From assembly GCF_023008545.1 (NCBI RefSeq), contig NZ_CP095397.1, positions 1,612,001-1,676,000 of the forward strand: a stretch of DNA of 64,000 nucleotides, given 5' to 3'. Below are positions 27,533 to 36,529 of this stretch, piece by piece (within the stretch, counting starts at the first letter, position 1; each line of letters begins with the position of its first letter). The notes under the pieces were generated by a model, which was not told the origin of the DNA, made no database searches, and saw nothing but the letters and a program-made list of their open reading frames with translations. The position numbers and the translations under genes were made by a program. The DNA comes from Natribaculum luteum. GTDB lineage: Archaea > Halobacteriota > Halobacteria > Halobacteriales > Natrialbaceae.

Positions 27533-28566
27533 TGTATCGCGGACACACCATCGGCGTCGTCGTTCCGGCGTACAACGAGCGAGCGCACGTCGGCGAGGTG
27601 CTGTCGACGATGCCCGCGTTCGTCGATCGGGTATATGCCGTCGACGACTGCTCGAGCGACGGCACCTGGGAGATCATCCAGTCGTACGCGACTGCCGACG
27701 CTGACGCCGACGAGACCGAGCTGACGGCGGTCGTGGACGACCGATTGACCCCCTCGATCGCCGACGGTGGCGTGCCCGCGGGCCCGGAGATCGTCCCGAT
27801 CCGCCACGCGGAGAACGTCGGTGCCGGCGGTGCGCTTCGAACTGGATATGTTCGCGCGCGCGAGGACGGCGTCGACGTCGTCGCCACCATGGACGCGGAC
27901 GGCCAGATGGACCCCGACCAGCTCTCGCGCTTGCTCGATCCGATCGTCGAGGGCGAGGCGGATTACACGAAGGGAAATCGGCTGGCAGACCGGGACGACC
28001 GCAGGGAGATGCCGCCGTTCCGGCTGTTCGGCAACTGGCTGTTGACCCAGATCACGAAGATCGCCAGCGGCTACTGGGGACTGCAGGACCCCCAGAACGG
28101 CTACACGGCGATCTCACACGAGGCGCTCGCTGCGGTCGACGTCGAGTCGCTGCCGGACGATCACGACTACCCCAACGACCTCCTTGTCCGGCTGAACGTC
28201 GCCGGCATGCGGGTGGCCGACGTGTCGATGCCGGCGGTGTACCACGACGAGGAGAGTACGATCAGGTATCGAACGTTCGTCCCGGCGACGTCGCTGACGC
28301 TGCTTCGAGGCTTCCTCCGGCGGCTGAAAGCCCAGACCCTATCCGGCGGTGCTCGCCCCGCCATGCTGTGTTACGTGGCGGGAATCGCCGGCGTCGCGAC
28401 CCTCGGGGCGTCCGGCGTCCTCGCCGCCACGGACTCGACCACCACCGGGTCGACGGCGTGGCGACTGGCCGGCGGCGCGGTCGGGCTCCTCGCGAGCGTC
28501 GCGATCCTCGTCGTGGCCGTGGCGCTCGACGCGCGAAAAAACGCGACCCTGGAGGTGCGTCGGTGA
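27532..28566 (+). CDS. Family 2 glycosyltransferase with C-terminal membrane helices
   Basis: A 344-residue GT2 enzyme. The GT-A nucleotide-sugar fold starts IGVVVPAYNERAHVGEVL, with VDDCSSDGTWEI near residue 38 and the metal-binding region ATMDADGQMDPD near 121. An acceptor-side segment, NGYTAIS, and a region before the membrane resemble dolichyl-phosphate sugar synthases. Two C-terminal transmembrane helices lie at about 285-305 and 312-332, so it works at the inner face of the membrane, probably on a lipid-linked acceptor. It overlaps its upstream and downstream neighbours by one base each, implying translational coupling. The sugar transferred is unknown. Confidence 0.9.
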   Translation: MYRGHTIGVVVPAYNERAHVGEVLSTMPAFVDRVYAVDDCSSDGTWEIIQSYATADADADETELTAVVDDRLTPSIADGGVPAGPEIVPIRHAENVGAGGALRTGYVRAREDGVDVVATMDADGQMDPDQLSRLLDPIVEGEADYTKGNRLADRDDRREMPPFRLFGNWLLTQITKIASGYWGLQDPQNGYTAISHEALAAVDVESLPDDHDYPNDLLVRLNVAGMRVADVSMPAVYHDEESTIRYRTFVPATSLTLLRGFLRRLKAQTLSGGARPAMLCYVAGIAGVATLGASGVLAATDSTTTGSTAWRLAGGAVGLLASVAILVVAVALDARKNATLEVRR

Positions 28567-29636
28567 TGCGCGTCGTCGTCACCATCCAGCACCCCGGACA
28601 CGTCCACTTCTTCAAACACGCCGTGTCCGAACTGGAAGCGCGGGGCCACGAGGTGTACGTCTTCGCGCGCGAAAACGAGGTCACGGTCGACCTGCTCGAG
28701 TGTTACGGCATCGACCACGAGGTGCTGGCGGGCGGGTCGAACTCGCTGCTCTCGCTCGCGGCGGTCCAGGCGACCTACGAGACGCGACTGCTCCGCCGGG
28801 CCCGACGGATCGATCCGGACGTGATCACGGCCATCGGCGGCGTCGCGGCGGCACACGTCGCGGCGGCGCTCGACGCGAAGAGCGTCGTCTTCTACGACAC
28901 CGAACACGCGACGCTCATCAAGAAACTGGCGTACCCGTTCGCGGACGTCGTCTGTACGCCGGCGTGCTACCGCGGCGACGTCGGCTCGAAGCAGGTCCGG
29001 TATCCGGGCTATCACGAACTCGCCTACCTGCACCCGAATCGGTTCGACCCCGATCCGAGCGTCCTCGAGGCGGTCGGACTCGAGCCGGAGGACACGCTCG
29101 CGGTGGCGCGATTCAGCAGCTGGGATTCCTCACACGACGTCGGGCAGGGCGGGTTCGACGACCCCCGGGACGTCGTCGCTTGCCTCGAGGAGGCGGGCGC
29201 ACACGTCCTGTTCACCTCCGAGATCGACCTGCCGCCAGACCTCGAGGACCACCGGCTCGCGACGTCGCCGGATCGAATGCACGACCTGCTCTACTACGCG
29301 GACGTCGTCGTCGGCGAGGGGGCGACCACGGCGGCCGAAGCGGCGCTGCTCGGGACGCCCGCGGTCTACGTGAACTCGCTGTCGCTCGGGTACACGACCG
29401 AACTCGAGGAACGGTACGGGCTTCTGTTCAACTTCCACGGCGACGACCGACACCAGGCGGGCCTCGAGAAGGCGGTCTCGATCCTCGAAGCCGACGACCC
29501 GACGACGTGGGAGCGCCGACGCGACCGCGTCCTCGCGGAGACGGTCGACGTGACGGACGTCGTCGTCCGCGAGGTCGAAACTGCTCCCCGTGACGGGAGT
29601 CTGGACCGGGCGTCGCTGACGGCGAATCCGAGTTGA
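28566..29636 (+). CDS. DUF354 family protein (GT-B-fold glycosyltransferase-like)
   Basis: A 356-residue DUF354 protein. The N-terminus MRVVVTIQHPGHVHFFKH and later segments such as FYDTEHATLIKKLAYPFAD, VVGEGATTAAEAALLGTPA and YVNSLSLGYTTELEERYGL are typical of this archaeal/bacterial family. It has a GT-B fold related to UDP-GlcNAc 2-epimerases and glycosyltransferases. Members sit in surface polysaccharide loci; enzymatic activity has not been settled. A role in making or transferring a ManNAc-type sugar alongside the upstream dehydrogenase is possible but inferred. The start at 28566 overlaps the previous stop by one base (TGATG). Confidence 0.8.
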   Translation: MRVVVTIQHPGHVHFFKHAVSELEARGHEVYVFARENEVTVDLLECYGIDHEVLAGGSNSLLSLAAVQATYETRLLRRARRIDPDVITAIGGVAAAHVAAALDAKSVVFYDTEHATLIKKLAYPFADVVCTPACYRGDVGSKQVRYPGYHELAYLHPNRFDPDPSVLEAVGLEPEDTLAVARFSSWDSSHDVGQGGFDDPRDVVACLEEAGAHVLFTSEIDLPPDLEDHRLATSPDRMHDLLYYADVVVGEGATTAAEAALLGTPAVYVNSLSLGYTTELEERYGLLFNFHGDDRHQAGLEKAVSILEADDPTTWERRRDRVLAETVDVTDVVVREVETAPRDGSLDRASLTANPS

Positions 29637-29640
29637 CGCC

Positions 29641-30609
29641 ATGAAGGTACTCCAACTCATCACTTCGACGAGGTCGTTCTTCGAGCAGCAGGTGTCGGTC
29701 CTCGAGGACCGCGGCGTCGAGTGTACCGTCGTCGGCGTGCCCGGCGAGTACAGTGCCGAGTCGCCCCGGACGCCGGCCGACTACCTGCGCTTTTACCCGA
29801 AGATCCTCTCGAAGGTCCGAACGGGGGAGTACGACATCGTCCACGCGAACTACGGGCTCGTCGCACCCTTCGCGCTCGCCCAGCCGACGAGACCGGTGGT
29901 GGTGACGCTGTGGGGGACGGACCTGATGAGCCAGCTGGGCTGGCTCCGGACGATCAGCCGGTACGGCGCGCGGTTCGCGGACGCCGTCGTCGTCCCGAGT
30001 CCGGCGATGTCGGACGTACTCGAGGTCGACCACGCGTTGATCCCGTTTGGCGTCGACACGGAGCTGTTCCGGCCGATCCCGAGAGAGCAGGCGCGCGAAC
30101 GCGTCGGCTGGGAGCGCGACCGACCGATCGCACTCTTTCCCTACGATCCCTCGCGGTCCGAGAAGGACTTCCCGCGGGCCAGACGGATCGTCGAGCACGC
30201 CGACGTCGACGTCGACCTGCGGGCGGTCAACGGCGTTCCACACGAGGAGGTCCCCTACTACATGAACGCCAGCGACGTCCTCCTCGTCTCCTCCGAGCGC
30301 GAGGCCGGGCCGATGGTCGTCAAGGAGGCTGCCGCGTGCAACCTGCCGGTCGTCTCGACCGACGTCGGCTTCGTCCGCGAGACGATCGGCGACGTCGACA
30401 ACTGCGCCGTCGCCACGAGCGACGACGAACTGGCCGCCGCCCTCGAGGACGTCCTCGAAGACGGCGGCCGATCGAACGGCCGCGAGGCGGTCGACGCACT
30501 CGGTCTCGAGGCGATGGGCGACCAACTGCTCGAGGTCTATCAGCGGGTGCTCGGCGACGAGAACGGTCGGCCGACGCCCGTCCAGGAGGGGGTAAGCCGT
30601 GGCGTTTAG
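29641..30609 (+). CDS. Family 4 glycosyltransferase
   Basis: A 322-residue GT4 (GT-B fold) glycosyltransferase. The N-terminus MKVLQLITSTRSFFEQQVSV, HANYGLVAPFALAQ and TLWGTDL around residue 97 form the acceptor half. The C-terminal donor-binding half contains FPYDPSRSEKDFPRA and the Ex7E signature EAGPMVVKE near residue 219, followed by NLPVVSTDVG. It is soluble and presumably membrane-associated through its acceptor. It starts 4 bases after the DUF354 gene stop and its last 11 bases overlap the next gene. Donor and acceptor are unknown. Confidence 0.9.
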   Translation: MKVLQLITSTRSFFEQQVSVLEDRGVECTVVGVPGEYSAESPRTPADYLRFYPKILSKVRTGEYDIVHANYGLVAPFALAQPTRPVVVTLWGTDLMSQLGWLRTISRYGARFADAVVVPSPAMSDVLEVDHALIPFGVDTELFRPIPREQARERVGWERDRPIALFPYDPSRSEKDFPRARRIVEHADVDVDLRAVNGVPHEEVPYYMNASDVLLVSSEREAGPMVVKEAAACNLPVVSTDVGFVRETIGDVDNCAVATSDDELAAALEDVLEDGGRSNGREAVDALGLEAMGDQLLEVYQRVLGDENGRPTPVQEGVSRGV

Positions 30610-32572
30610 TCGGCCGCTCGCGGGGATCCGGCCGATCCGGCTCGACACCGCCGCAGCGATCGCCGGGCTCGCGCTCGCTGTCCTGCTGTTCCCGCTGCGG
30701 TTTGTCGCCTCCCAGATCTACATCGAGACGATTCCGATCGTCCTCGGGGGGGCGTGCGTCCTGTACCTCCTCGCCGCCCACTACGATCAGCGCTCGCTGG
30801 AGCTCCCGACGCTGTCCCGGCGAGCGGCGATGTCGCTGCCGAGTGTCGCGATCGTCGGCCTCGCGACGATGGTCGTCGCGACCACCCTCCAGGGTGAGCG
30901 GACGCACCTCTTTTTCGGCCTCGCGAGCGTCGTCGGAACGCTCGTGTTCGTCCAGATCCTCTTTACGAGCGATCGGGACTTCAACCGCGGGGTGGTGCTG
31001 TTGCAACTGGTTCTGTTCGCGTTCGTCTTCCGGTACACCGCGCTGTACGCGACGCCGGGCCTCGTCGGCATCGACGGGTGGACGCACGTCACGGACCTCG
31101 CCCACGCGATCTACGAGTCGGGCTCTCTCGGTGCGATCTCCGAGGACAAACACTACGCGTCGCCGTTCTACCACCTGCTCGTCGTAGCGTCGACGCTGCT
31201 GTACGGCGTCTCGCTGAAGAGCGCGCTGTACCTCTCGGTCGGCGTCGTGATGCCGCTGTCGATCCTGCTGGTCTACACGACGACGAACCTGCTGATTCCC
31301 GCGCGGTGGGCGACGCTCGCTGCCGCGTTCTACGCCGTCGCGAGTTACGTCTCGCTGTGGGGCATCCACCTCATTCCCACGAGCCTGGGACTCGTGTTCT
31401 TCCTCGCCATGCTGTACGCGCTGATCCGGGTCATGCGAATCGAGTACACCGTGCGCGACTTCTCGCTTTTAATCCTGCTGAGCGTCGCCGTCATCCTCAC
31501 CCATCAGGTGTCGACGTTCATCATGCTCGTGTTGTTGCTGGCCGCCTTCCTCGCCCAGCTCGTCTTCGTGATCGGTCCGTTCGGGCTGACTCGCCTCGAC
31601 ACGAGCGTCTTCCGCGCGAAGAAGCCGGTCAACCTCGTCGGCCTCGTCATCTTCAACGTCGGGCTGACGATCTTCGTCTGGTCGCTGACGCCGTACCGGC
31701 GGGAGTCGTTCCTGGCGACGGTGCTCAGCTGGCTCGGCGAGACGCTCGCCGACAGCGCCGGCTTCCTGAACCTCGCCAGTCCCAGCGCCTCGAGCGGCGG
31801 TGGCGGCGAGGCCGCCGCACCGACGCTGCTGGATCAGGTCGTCGCCCACGTCGAGGTGCTCGGCTTCCTGATCCTGCTCGGGGCCACGTTCGCCGGCTGT
31901 CTGTACGTCGTCCACAGGCGACGTGCCGAGCAGTCGGTGTTCACGCTCCTGCTCGCGGCCGCCATCATGCTCGTCTTCGTCCTCGGACTGCCGATGTTCG
32001 GGATCCGAAACTTCATCCCGACGCGGTGGTTCGCGTTCCTCTACGCGCCGATGGCTATCCTCGGTGCGGTCGGCATCCGGACGCTCACGCGAGACCTCTC
32101 GTCGGTGTTCGTCGTCGTGCTGGTGCTCCTCGCGCTCGTCTACCCGGGCGCGATGATACTGGCACCGGAGAGCAACGTCGACAACCCGGTCTTCCCGGAT
32201 CACCACGAGCAACTCGCCTACGACGAACCCGAACTCGCCGCAGCCCAGACGATCGGCGAGATGACCGGATCGCCGAGCGGCCAGGAGATCCGCCCAGACC
32301 AGGTCCTCTACACGGACCACCCGTACAAGACGATGATCAGCCGCACGCACGCGTATCCGGCCGACACGGCGACGATCGTCGACGGCGAACCCGCAGACCA
32401 CGAGTACGTCGTCTACCGGACGAAACAGTCGACAGACGCGACGTACTTCGTCGACGCAAACGGCTACGGGCAGATTCGAGACGTCCCACGGGATCGACTC
32501 TGTCGACCGTCACAGGCTAGCGTCTACACCAACGGCGACGTGGCGATGTGCGTCACCTCGACGTCCGCCTGA
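30599..32572 (+). CDS. Large polytopic membrane protein of the glycan operon
   Basis: A 657-residue integral membrane protein with roughly 13-14 hydrophobic helices over the first 520 residues and a C-terminal extracytoplasmic domain of about 130 residues (from APESNVDNPVFPDHHEQ). A loop after the fourth helix contains GIDGWTHVTDLAHAIYESG, which recalls the acidic first loop of GT-C glycosyltransferases. This, together with the operon, suggests transfer of a sugar or assembled glycan at the outer face. No family motif is strong enough to name it. The GTG start at 30599 overlaps the GT4 gene by 11 bases. It is the last gene of the operon. Confidence 0.8.
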   Translation: MAFSRPLAGIRPIRLDTAAAIAGLALAVLLFPLRFVASQIYIETIPIVLGGACVLYLLAAHYDQRSLELPTLSRRAAMSLPSVAIVGLATMVVATTLQGERTHLFFGLASVVGTLVFVQILFTSDRDFNRGVVLLQLVLFAFVFRYTALYATPGLVGIDGWTHVTDLAHAIYESGSLGAISEDKHYASPFYHLLVVASTLLYGVSLKSALYLSVGVVMPLSILLVYTTTNLLIPARWATLAAAFYAVASYVSLWGIHLIPTSLGLVFFLAMLYALIRVMRIEYTVRDFSLLILLSVAVILTHQVSTFIMLVLLLAAFLAQLVFVIGPFGLTRLDTSVFRAKKPVNLVGLVIFNVGLTIFVWSLTPYRRESFLATVLSWLGETLADSAGFLNLASPSASSGGGGEAAAPTLLDQVVAHVEVLGFLILLGATFAGCLYVVHRRRAEQSVFTLLLAAAIMLVFVLGLPMFGIRNFIPTRWFAFLYAPMAILGAVGIRTLTRDLSSVFVVVLVLLALVYPGAMILAPESNVDNPVFPDHHEQLAYDEPELAAAQTIGEMTGSPSGQEIRPDQVLYTDHPYKTMISRTHAYPADTATIVDGEPADHEYVVYRTKQSTDATYFVDANGYGQIRDVPRDRLCRPSQASVYTNGDVAMCVTSTSA

Positions 32573-33289
32573 CCTGCCTGTCCCCACACCGTTCTCGCAG
32601 TACTGCAACGCACTGCAACGCGGGAGCCACGGCTTTGCCATAGACGGGTGCGCGTGCCCTCCGTGTCACCTTCGACGACGGTGGCATGCCGACACCTTCT
32701 GTCCATCTCGAGTCGACGCACTCGCCGAGCGACGTGACGACCGCCGTGGCACCTCGACCGATTCCACGACGCCGTTCGTGGCGTCGTCGACGGCCGCCGA
32801 AACGACCGGCCTTTCGTCCTCGACGGGGTGAAGACGCGCGACTGCGTCTCTCCGATCGCCGTGAGCGTACGGATCGCCACCGAAAGCCGTGGGCTTTCTC
32901 CTGTACTTCGTGTAAGCGTGCTCGAGGCTCGAGCCGCTCGTCGATTCGTCGCGCCGCCGGTGGCAGGGCAGAGAGCCGCTCGCTCTCGTCGTCCTCGGCA
33001 TCGTCCGTCGTCTCCGACCAGCGTCTACCGACGATTACCGACCGGTCGGTCACGTTCTCGACAGACCGACGTCGTGTCTGCGTCGAATATGCCCGCCGCG
33101 AACCCTGGCAGGCGTCCCTGTACGACGGGTACGAAAAGCGAACGGCGGATCGCCACGAAACCGAGGATGCGTTCTCCCGCCACGTCGTCGGTAGCGATCG
33201 ACGAATGCGGCGGTGACCGGGTCTTTGGCGTCGGTCCGTCCTGGAGACTCTTGCCGTGACCAGTAGGGTCACTTCCCGATGGCGGCGGC
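32573..33289. other. Convergent intergenic region, 717 bases, possible decayed DNA
   Basis: This is long for a convergent gap. No frame in it has protein-like composition throughout. The minus frame from 33001 to 32666 has a stretch (RPVVSAAVDDATNGVVESVEV) that could be a remnant of coding DNA. A perfect hairpin, GAAAGCC-GTG-GGCTTTC, lies at 32882-32898 and resembles the end structures of IS200/IS605-type elements. No transposase fragment was recognised. Confidence 0.4.
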
Positions 33290-33865
33290 CTATCGCGCCC
33301 GACGGGCCAGCCACCGCCAGAGGTCGGACGCGACCGGCGCACCGTCGTACAGCCACAGCAATGCGACGGCGACGGCGAGACCGAGCTGGAACGCGAGATA
33401 CGGCGTCAGTCCCTCCGCCGTGAGGTACGCCACGTGTCGTGCGAGGTAGACGAGCACGTGCTCGAGGAAGCCGCCGTGTGCGTCCGCCGGCGGCGACGCT
33501 ATCGGCCAGAGCAGTACGCGCACCTCGAGGCCTCGCCCGAGGAAGAACGGGTTGAGCACGTCGCCAGCGACGTGCGAGAGGTAGCCGACGGTGAACGCAC
33601 CTCCGAGCGACTGCTCACCTCGACGGGTGGCGAGTGCGGCGGCCGCGAGACAGACGATCGGAGCGATGAAGATCGAGTGTCCGAGCGCGTAGCCGGTCTC
33701 GACGAACCCGACCGCCCAGGCGAGGGGTTTGTCGACGAGGTCGGGTAGCTGCGAGGCGACTGCGACGACGATCGTCTCACGACCCGACGGTCGCTCTCGC
33801 CGGATCGCGTTCGCGTGCAGGGAGTACAGGACGTAGCCGAACGCGAGGTGTTCCCACGGCCACAT
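33290..33865 (-). CDS. Membrane-bound metal-dependent hydrolase (YdjM/DUF457-like)
   Basis: A 191-residue polytopic membrane protein starting MWPWEHLAFGYVLYSL. It resembles the YdjM/DUF457 group of membrane-bound putative metal-dependent hydrolases. Conserved polar residues are present: the N-terminal His6, QLPDLVDKPLAW near 40, GHSIFIAP near 63 and YLSHVAGDVLNPFFLG near 93. His/Asp pairs in these segments would form the metal site. The substrate is unknown. Its ATG directly abuts the stop codon of the upstream DUF1616 gene, so the two are co-transcribed and may act in the same surface process. Confidence 0.75.
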   Translation of the reverse strand: MWPWEHLAFGYVLYSLHANAIRRERPSGRETIVVAVASQLPDLVDKPLAWAVGFVETGYALGHSIFIAPIVCLAAAALATRRGEQSLGGAFTVGYLSHVAGDVLNPFFLGRGLEVRVLLWPIASPPADAHGGFLEHVLVYLARHVAYLTAEGLTPYLAFQLGLAVAVALLWLYDGAPVASDLWRWLARRAR

Positions 33866-34846
33866 CTACGCGACCTCGATTGGAAGGTGCAGAGCGCGGT
33901 AGGCGTTCTCCTCGGACGGCTCTGCAGGCGGTTCTCCCTCGTACAGCAGAACCACCAACCGGAGGTCATCGCCCGCCATCGTCGGCGTCACCTCGAGCGT
34001 CTGCTCGCGTGTCGCGCCGTCTGCGACGGTCACCGGTTCCGTAGCGAGGTGGTCTTCCTCGTGGACCGTGACGCCGTCGTCGTAGCTCACGCGCTGGAGC
34101 ACCACGACGGTCGTGTAGGTCGTCTCCCGGTGTTCCTGGTTCGTGATCGAGACGGTCAGGTTCTGGGCGTTGCCGACGGTATACGAGTCGTCGTACATCG
34201 TTTCCGTTTCGCCGGTTACGTTCGCCGTTTCGACGTTGAACTCGGTGAACCCGTCGTGTGGCGGTGGATTCGCGATCGCAAAGCCCACACTGGCGAGCAA
34301 CAACAGCAGGCTGACCGCGATCGCGACGTTGTACCGTCTCGTCGACGTCGACTCGTACGGACTCGAGACATCCCGGAAGAAAAACGGCGGCGACAGTGCG
34401 ATCGAGAACCGCCGTTCTGGCGGACAGCCGTACCGGGCGACGATCGCGACCAGCGTGAGTACGATCGTCGTCAGCGCGATCCCGACGAGTACCGAACGAA
34501 GCGCGATACCCCCGGGGGTCACGGTCGTAAAGAGGGCAATCGCCGGGACGAGGGCGACGCTGAGGACGATCGACAGGATGAATCGCTCGACGGCGTCGAG
34601 TCCGCCGTCGACCAGCAGCGGATTTCGCAGCCCGGTCTTCTCGTCGTCGAACGGTCGGTACTCGCTGTCTGCTTCGTCTGGAAACAACACTGCGACGAGC
34701 GCGTAGCCCGGCAAGAAGAGAACGAGCGGTATCGACAGCGCGATTCGACCGACACCTTCGACGCCGGAGAGGAGTCCGAACGCGAGGCCTCCGGTGATCG
34801 CGACGACGGCTGCGAGGTCGACGAACCACCAGTCTTTGTCGCTCAT
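33866..34846 (-). CDS. DUF1616 family membrane protein
   Basis: A 326-residue archaeal DUF1616 protein. Four or five N-terminal helices (LAAVVAITGGLAFGLL, IALSIPLVLFLPGYALVAVLF, FILSIVLSVALVPAIALF, IALTTIVLTLVAIVA, VAIAVSLLLLLASVGFAIA) contain the conserved PGYAL and VERFILS segments. A C-terminal extracytoplasmic beta domain of about 130 residues (TEFNVETANVTGETE onward) follows, with N-X-T/S sequons. DUF1616 genes are common in archaeal surface-glycan loci; the mechanism is unknown. It is divergent from a DUF7344 regulator across a 407-base AT-rich gap. A TATA-like ATTAT at about 34875 precedes its start. Confidence 0.85.
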   Translation of the reverse strand: MSDKDWWFVDLAAVVAITGGLAFGLLSGVEGVGRIALSIPLVLFLPGYALVAVLFPDEADSEYRPFDDEKTGLRNPLLVDGGLDAVERFILSIVLSVALVPAIALFTTVTPGGIALRSVLVGIALTTIVLTLVAIVARYGCPPERRFSIALSPPFFFRDVSSPYESTSTRRYNVAIAVSLLLLLASVGFAIANPPPHDGFTEFNVETANVTGETETMYDDSYTVGNAQNLTVSITNQEHRETTYTTVVVLQRVSYDDGVTVHEEDHLATEPVTVADGATREQTLEVTPTMAGDDLRLVVLLYEGEPPAEPSEENAYRALHLPIEVA

Positions 34847-35253
34847 CCCGTAGACGGTGGGCCACTCGGCGTTTTATTATCGGTCGTATAACCCCCACTC
34901 GAGGGACTTCTTTCTATTACTCCCTACCAGGAAATTTCTCCTCCTGTCGACCGGTTCGAGGCCGCGATTGACCCTATCTAGTATAAGTATTTTTCGTACG
35001 TTCGAACCGTTCTTCTGCGTAGAATCTTCGTAAATCGTCAATTCATATTGTGTCACTAACATCATTGTGTGTAATTCAATCTCTCGAGTAATTCTGTCGA
35101 TATCGAGGATCTTTCAGTCTGCTACCAGGGAATAAAAATGATACAACAGTGTGAAACGTGACTTGTAATTCTAAAATCGGTGAAAGTGTATCGTTCACCG
35201 ATGGACGATTTCAGTCATTTAATACCCTCTTCTGAAATGGGCGAATAGGGACA
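34847..35253. other. AT-rich divergent region
   Basis: These 407 bases are clearly more AT-rich than the surroundings and hold no gene. Promoter-like elements face both ways: TTTTATTATCGG at 34872-34883 for the DUF1616 gene and TTTAATA at 35218-35224 for the DUF7344 gene. AT-rich gaps of this kind in haloarchaeal surface loci often mark recombination hotspots or recent acquisition; here that is inference. Confidence 0.6.
35218..35224 (+). promoter_or_regulatory. TATA box of DUF7344 regulator gene
   Basis: TTTAATA centred 33 bases before the ATG at 35254. The spacing fits a near-leaderless transcript. Confidence 0.5.
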
Positions 35254-35832
35254 ATGAGCACGAAACAAATCGGTGCAGCAGATGGCGACTCGCAGACTGA
35301 GACTGACGCCGACGAGTGCGAACTATCCACAGACCAGATCTTCCACATTCTCCAGAACGAGCGTCGGCGAAACGTCTTGCGGTACCTCCAGGACACTGAG
35401 GATCCCGTCCGGATGCGCGACGTCGCAGAGCAGGTCGCCGCGTGGGAACACGATACGACCGTCGAAGCGCTCTCTTCCGATCAACGCCAGCGCGTGTACA
35501 TCCCGCTGTACCAGTCCCATCTCCCGAAACTGGATAAGGCGGGGATAATCGAGTACCAGAAGAGTCGGGGGATCGTCGAACGGAAGCCACTCGCCGACCA
35601 GCTCGACCCGTACCTCGATCCCGATGTGAACGACGACCCGTCGACCGACGACGAACGCCAGCACCACGAGTGGGACGACTACTACATCGGCGCCGCCGGC
35701 ACGGGGGCGATCATGCTCCTTGGAGCCGTCCTGGAGCTTCCGATCTTCTCGATTATGTCCGGGATCGGTCTGAGCGCACTCATCCTCCTGATGTTCACGC
35801 TGCTGACCGCCGGCCGACACGCAAGAAAGTAG
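35254..35832 (+). CDS. Membrane-anchored DUF7344 winged-helix regulator
   Basis: A 192-residue protein. The DUF7344 helix-turn-helix domain (LSTDQIFHILQNERRRNVLRYLQD onward, ~25-110) includes the typical RQRVYIPLYQSHLPKLDKAGIIEY segment. Two C-terminal transmembrane helices (AAGTGAIMLLGAVLELPIF and SGIGLSALILLMFTLLTA, ~147-185) follow. This domain order is common in haloarchaea, where such proteins are thought to be membrane-tethered transcription regulators. The start is supported by a TATA box 33 bases upstream. It is convergent with a second protein of the same architecture, 26 bases away. Confidence 0.85.
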   Translation: MSTKQIGAADGDSQTETDADECELSTDQIFHILQNERRRNVLRYLQDTEDPVRMRDVAEQVAAWEHDTTVEALSSDQRQRVYIPLYQSHLPKLDKAGIIEYQKSRGIVERKPLADQLDPYLDPDVNDDPSTDDERQHHEWDDYYIGAAGTGAIMLLGAVLELPIFSIMSGIGLSALILLMFTLLTAGRHARK

Positions 35833-35857
35833 TGGCCGTTCGAGTCTGCCCCGACGA

Positions 35858-36412
35858 TTACCGGATTCGAACGTACTCGACGAGTCCGACTGCAGCGAAC
35901 GACACGCTCAGCATGCTCGCGAGCGACGGTAGCTGTACGAAAAGCGGAATGGACAGAAATCCGAGCGACACGGCCGCGAGTGCGGCTCGTTTGACCGACG
36001 TGTTGGATCGTACCGCCTCGAGAATCCCCTCGTCGCTCGGCGCGTCGATAGTCCCCTGTTCTGTATCGAACGTGACGACGCCTGCCTCGTCGAGCGCGGG
36101 TAGTTCAACCTGGTAGAGCCGCTCGTGGACGTCACCCCAGGTCTCGATGTTGTTTGATTCATTCGAGACGAGCCGATCGGCGATCTCGTCGACGGTTACT
36201 GGCGTCTCGAGTTCGTCGAGCGTCGCGACCACGTCAACGTCCCTTTCGACCCTGTTTTCGGCCGAAGACGCGTCGTAGCCGACCCCATCCACCTTCATCC
36301 CAGTTGCTGGCGCCTCACTCGACCTCTCCCCGTCGAGAGGCGTGTCAGCGCACGTCGTCGACTCGTCGCGGGCAGGCGACGACGAGTACGTTCGAAACGG
36401 CGTCAGACGCAT
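35858..36412 (-). CDS. Second DUF7344-like membrane-anchored regulator
   Basis: A 184-residue protein with a polar N-terminus, a winged-helix region (VVATLDELETPVTVDEIADRL, then VHERLYQVELPALDEAGVVTFD, ~55-120) of DUF7344 type, and two C-terminal hydrophobic helices (ALAAVSLGFLSIPLFVQL and LASMLSVSFAAVGLVEYV). A TATA-like TTATAAAT at 36437-36444 lies 25-32 bases before the ATG at 36412, which supports this start over the internal ATG (MKVDGVG). It probably regulates surface genes together with its convergent neighbour; targets are unknown. Confidence 0.75.
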   Translation of the reverse strand: MRLTPFRTYSSSPARDESTTCADTPLDGERSSEAPATGMKVDGVGYDASSAENRVERDVDVVATLDELETPVTVDEIADRLVSNESNNIETWGDVHERLYQVELPALDEAGVVTFDTEQGTIDAPSDEGILEAVRSNTSVKRAALAAVSLGFLSIPLFVQLPSLASMLSVSFAAVGLVEYVRIR

Positions 36413-36436
36413 ATTACGTGCAATCCGTTTGTTGGT

Positions 36437-36444
36437 TATAAATT
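36437..36444 (-). promoter_or_regulatory. TATA box of second DUF7344-like gene
   Basis: Minus-strand ATTTATAA at leaderless spacing from the ATG at 36412; it decides between two candidate starts. Confidence 0.5.
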
Positions 36445-36529
36445 TTCGTTCGCTAATGACTACCTAGAACTGTCGTGAACTGTTTTTTGCAGTTCGGCGG
36501 TCGCTCGCCCGCCCCGAACTCGACGAGCG

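Noticed and set aside
32686-33216. 176-codon plus-strand ORF in the convergent gap
   Set aside because: It is very rich in Arg and Ser, with no hydrophobic core or motif; it looks like random high-GC sequence.
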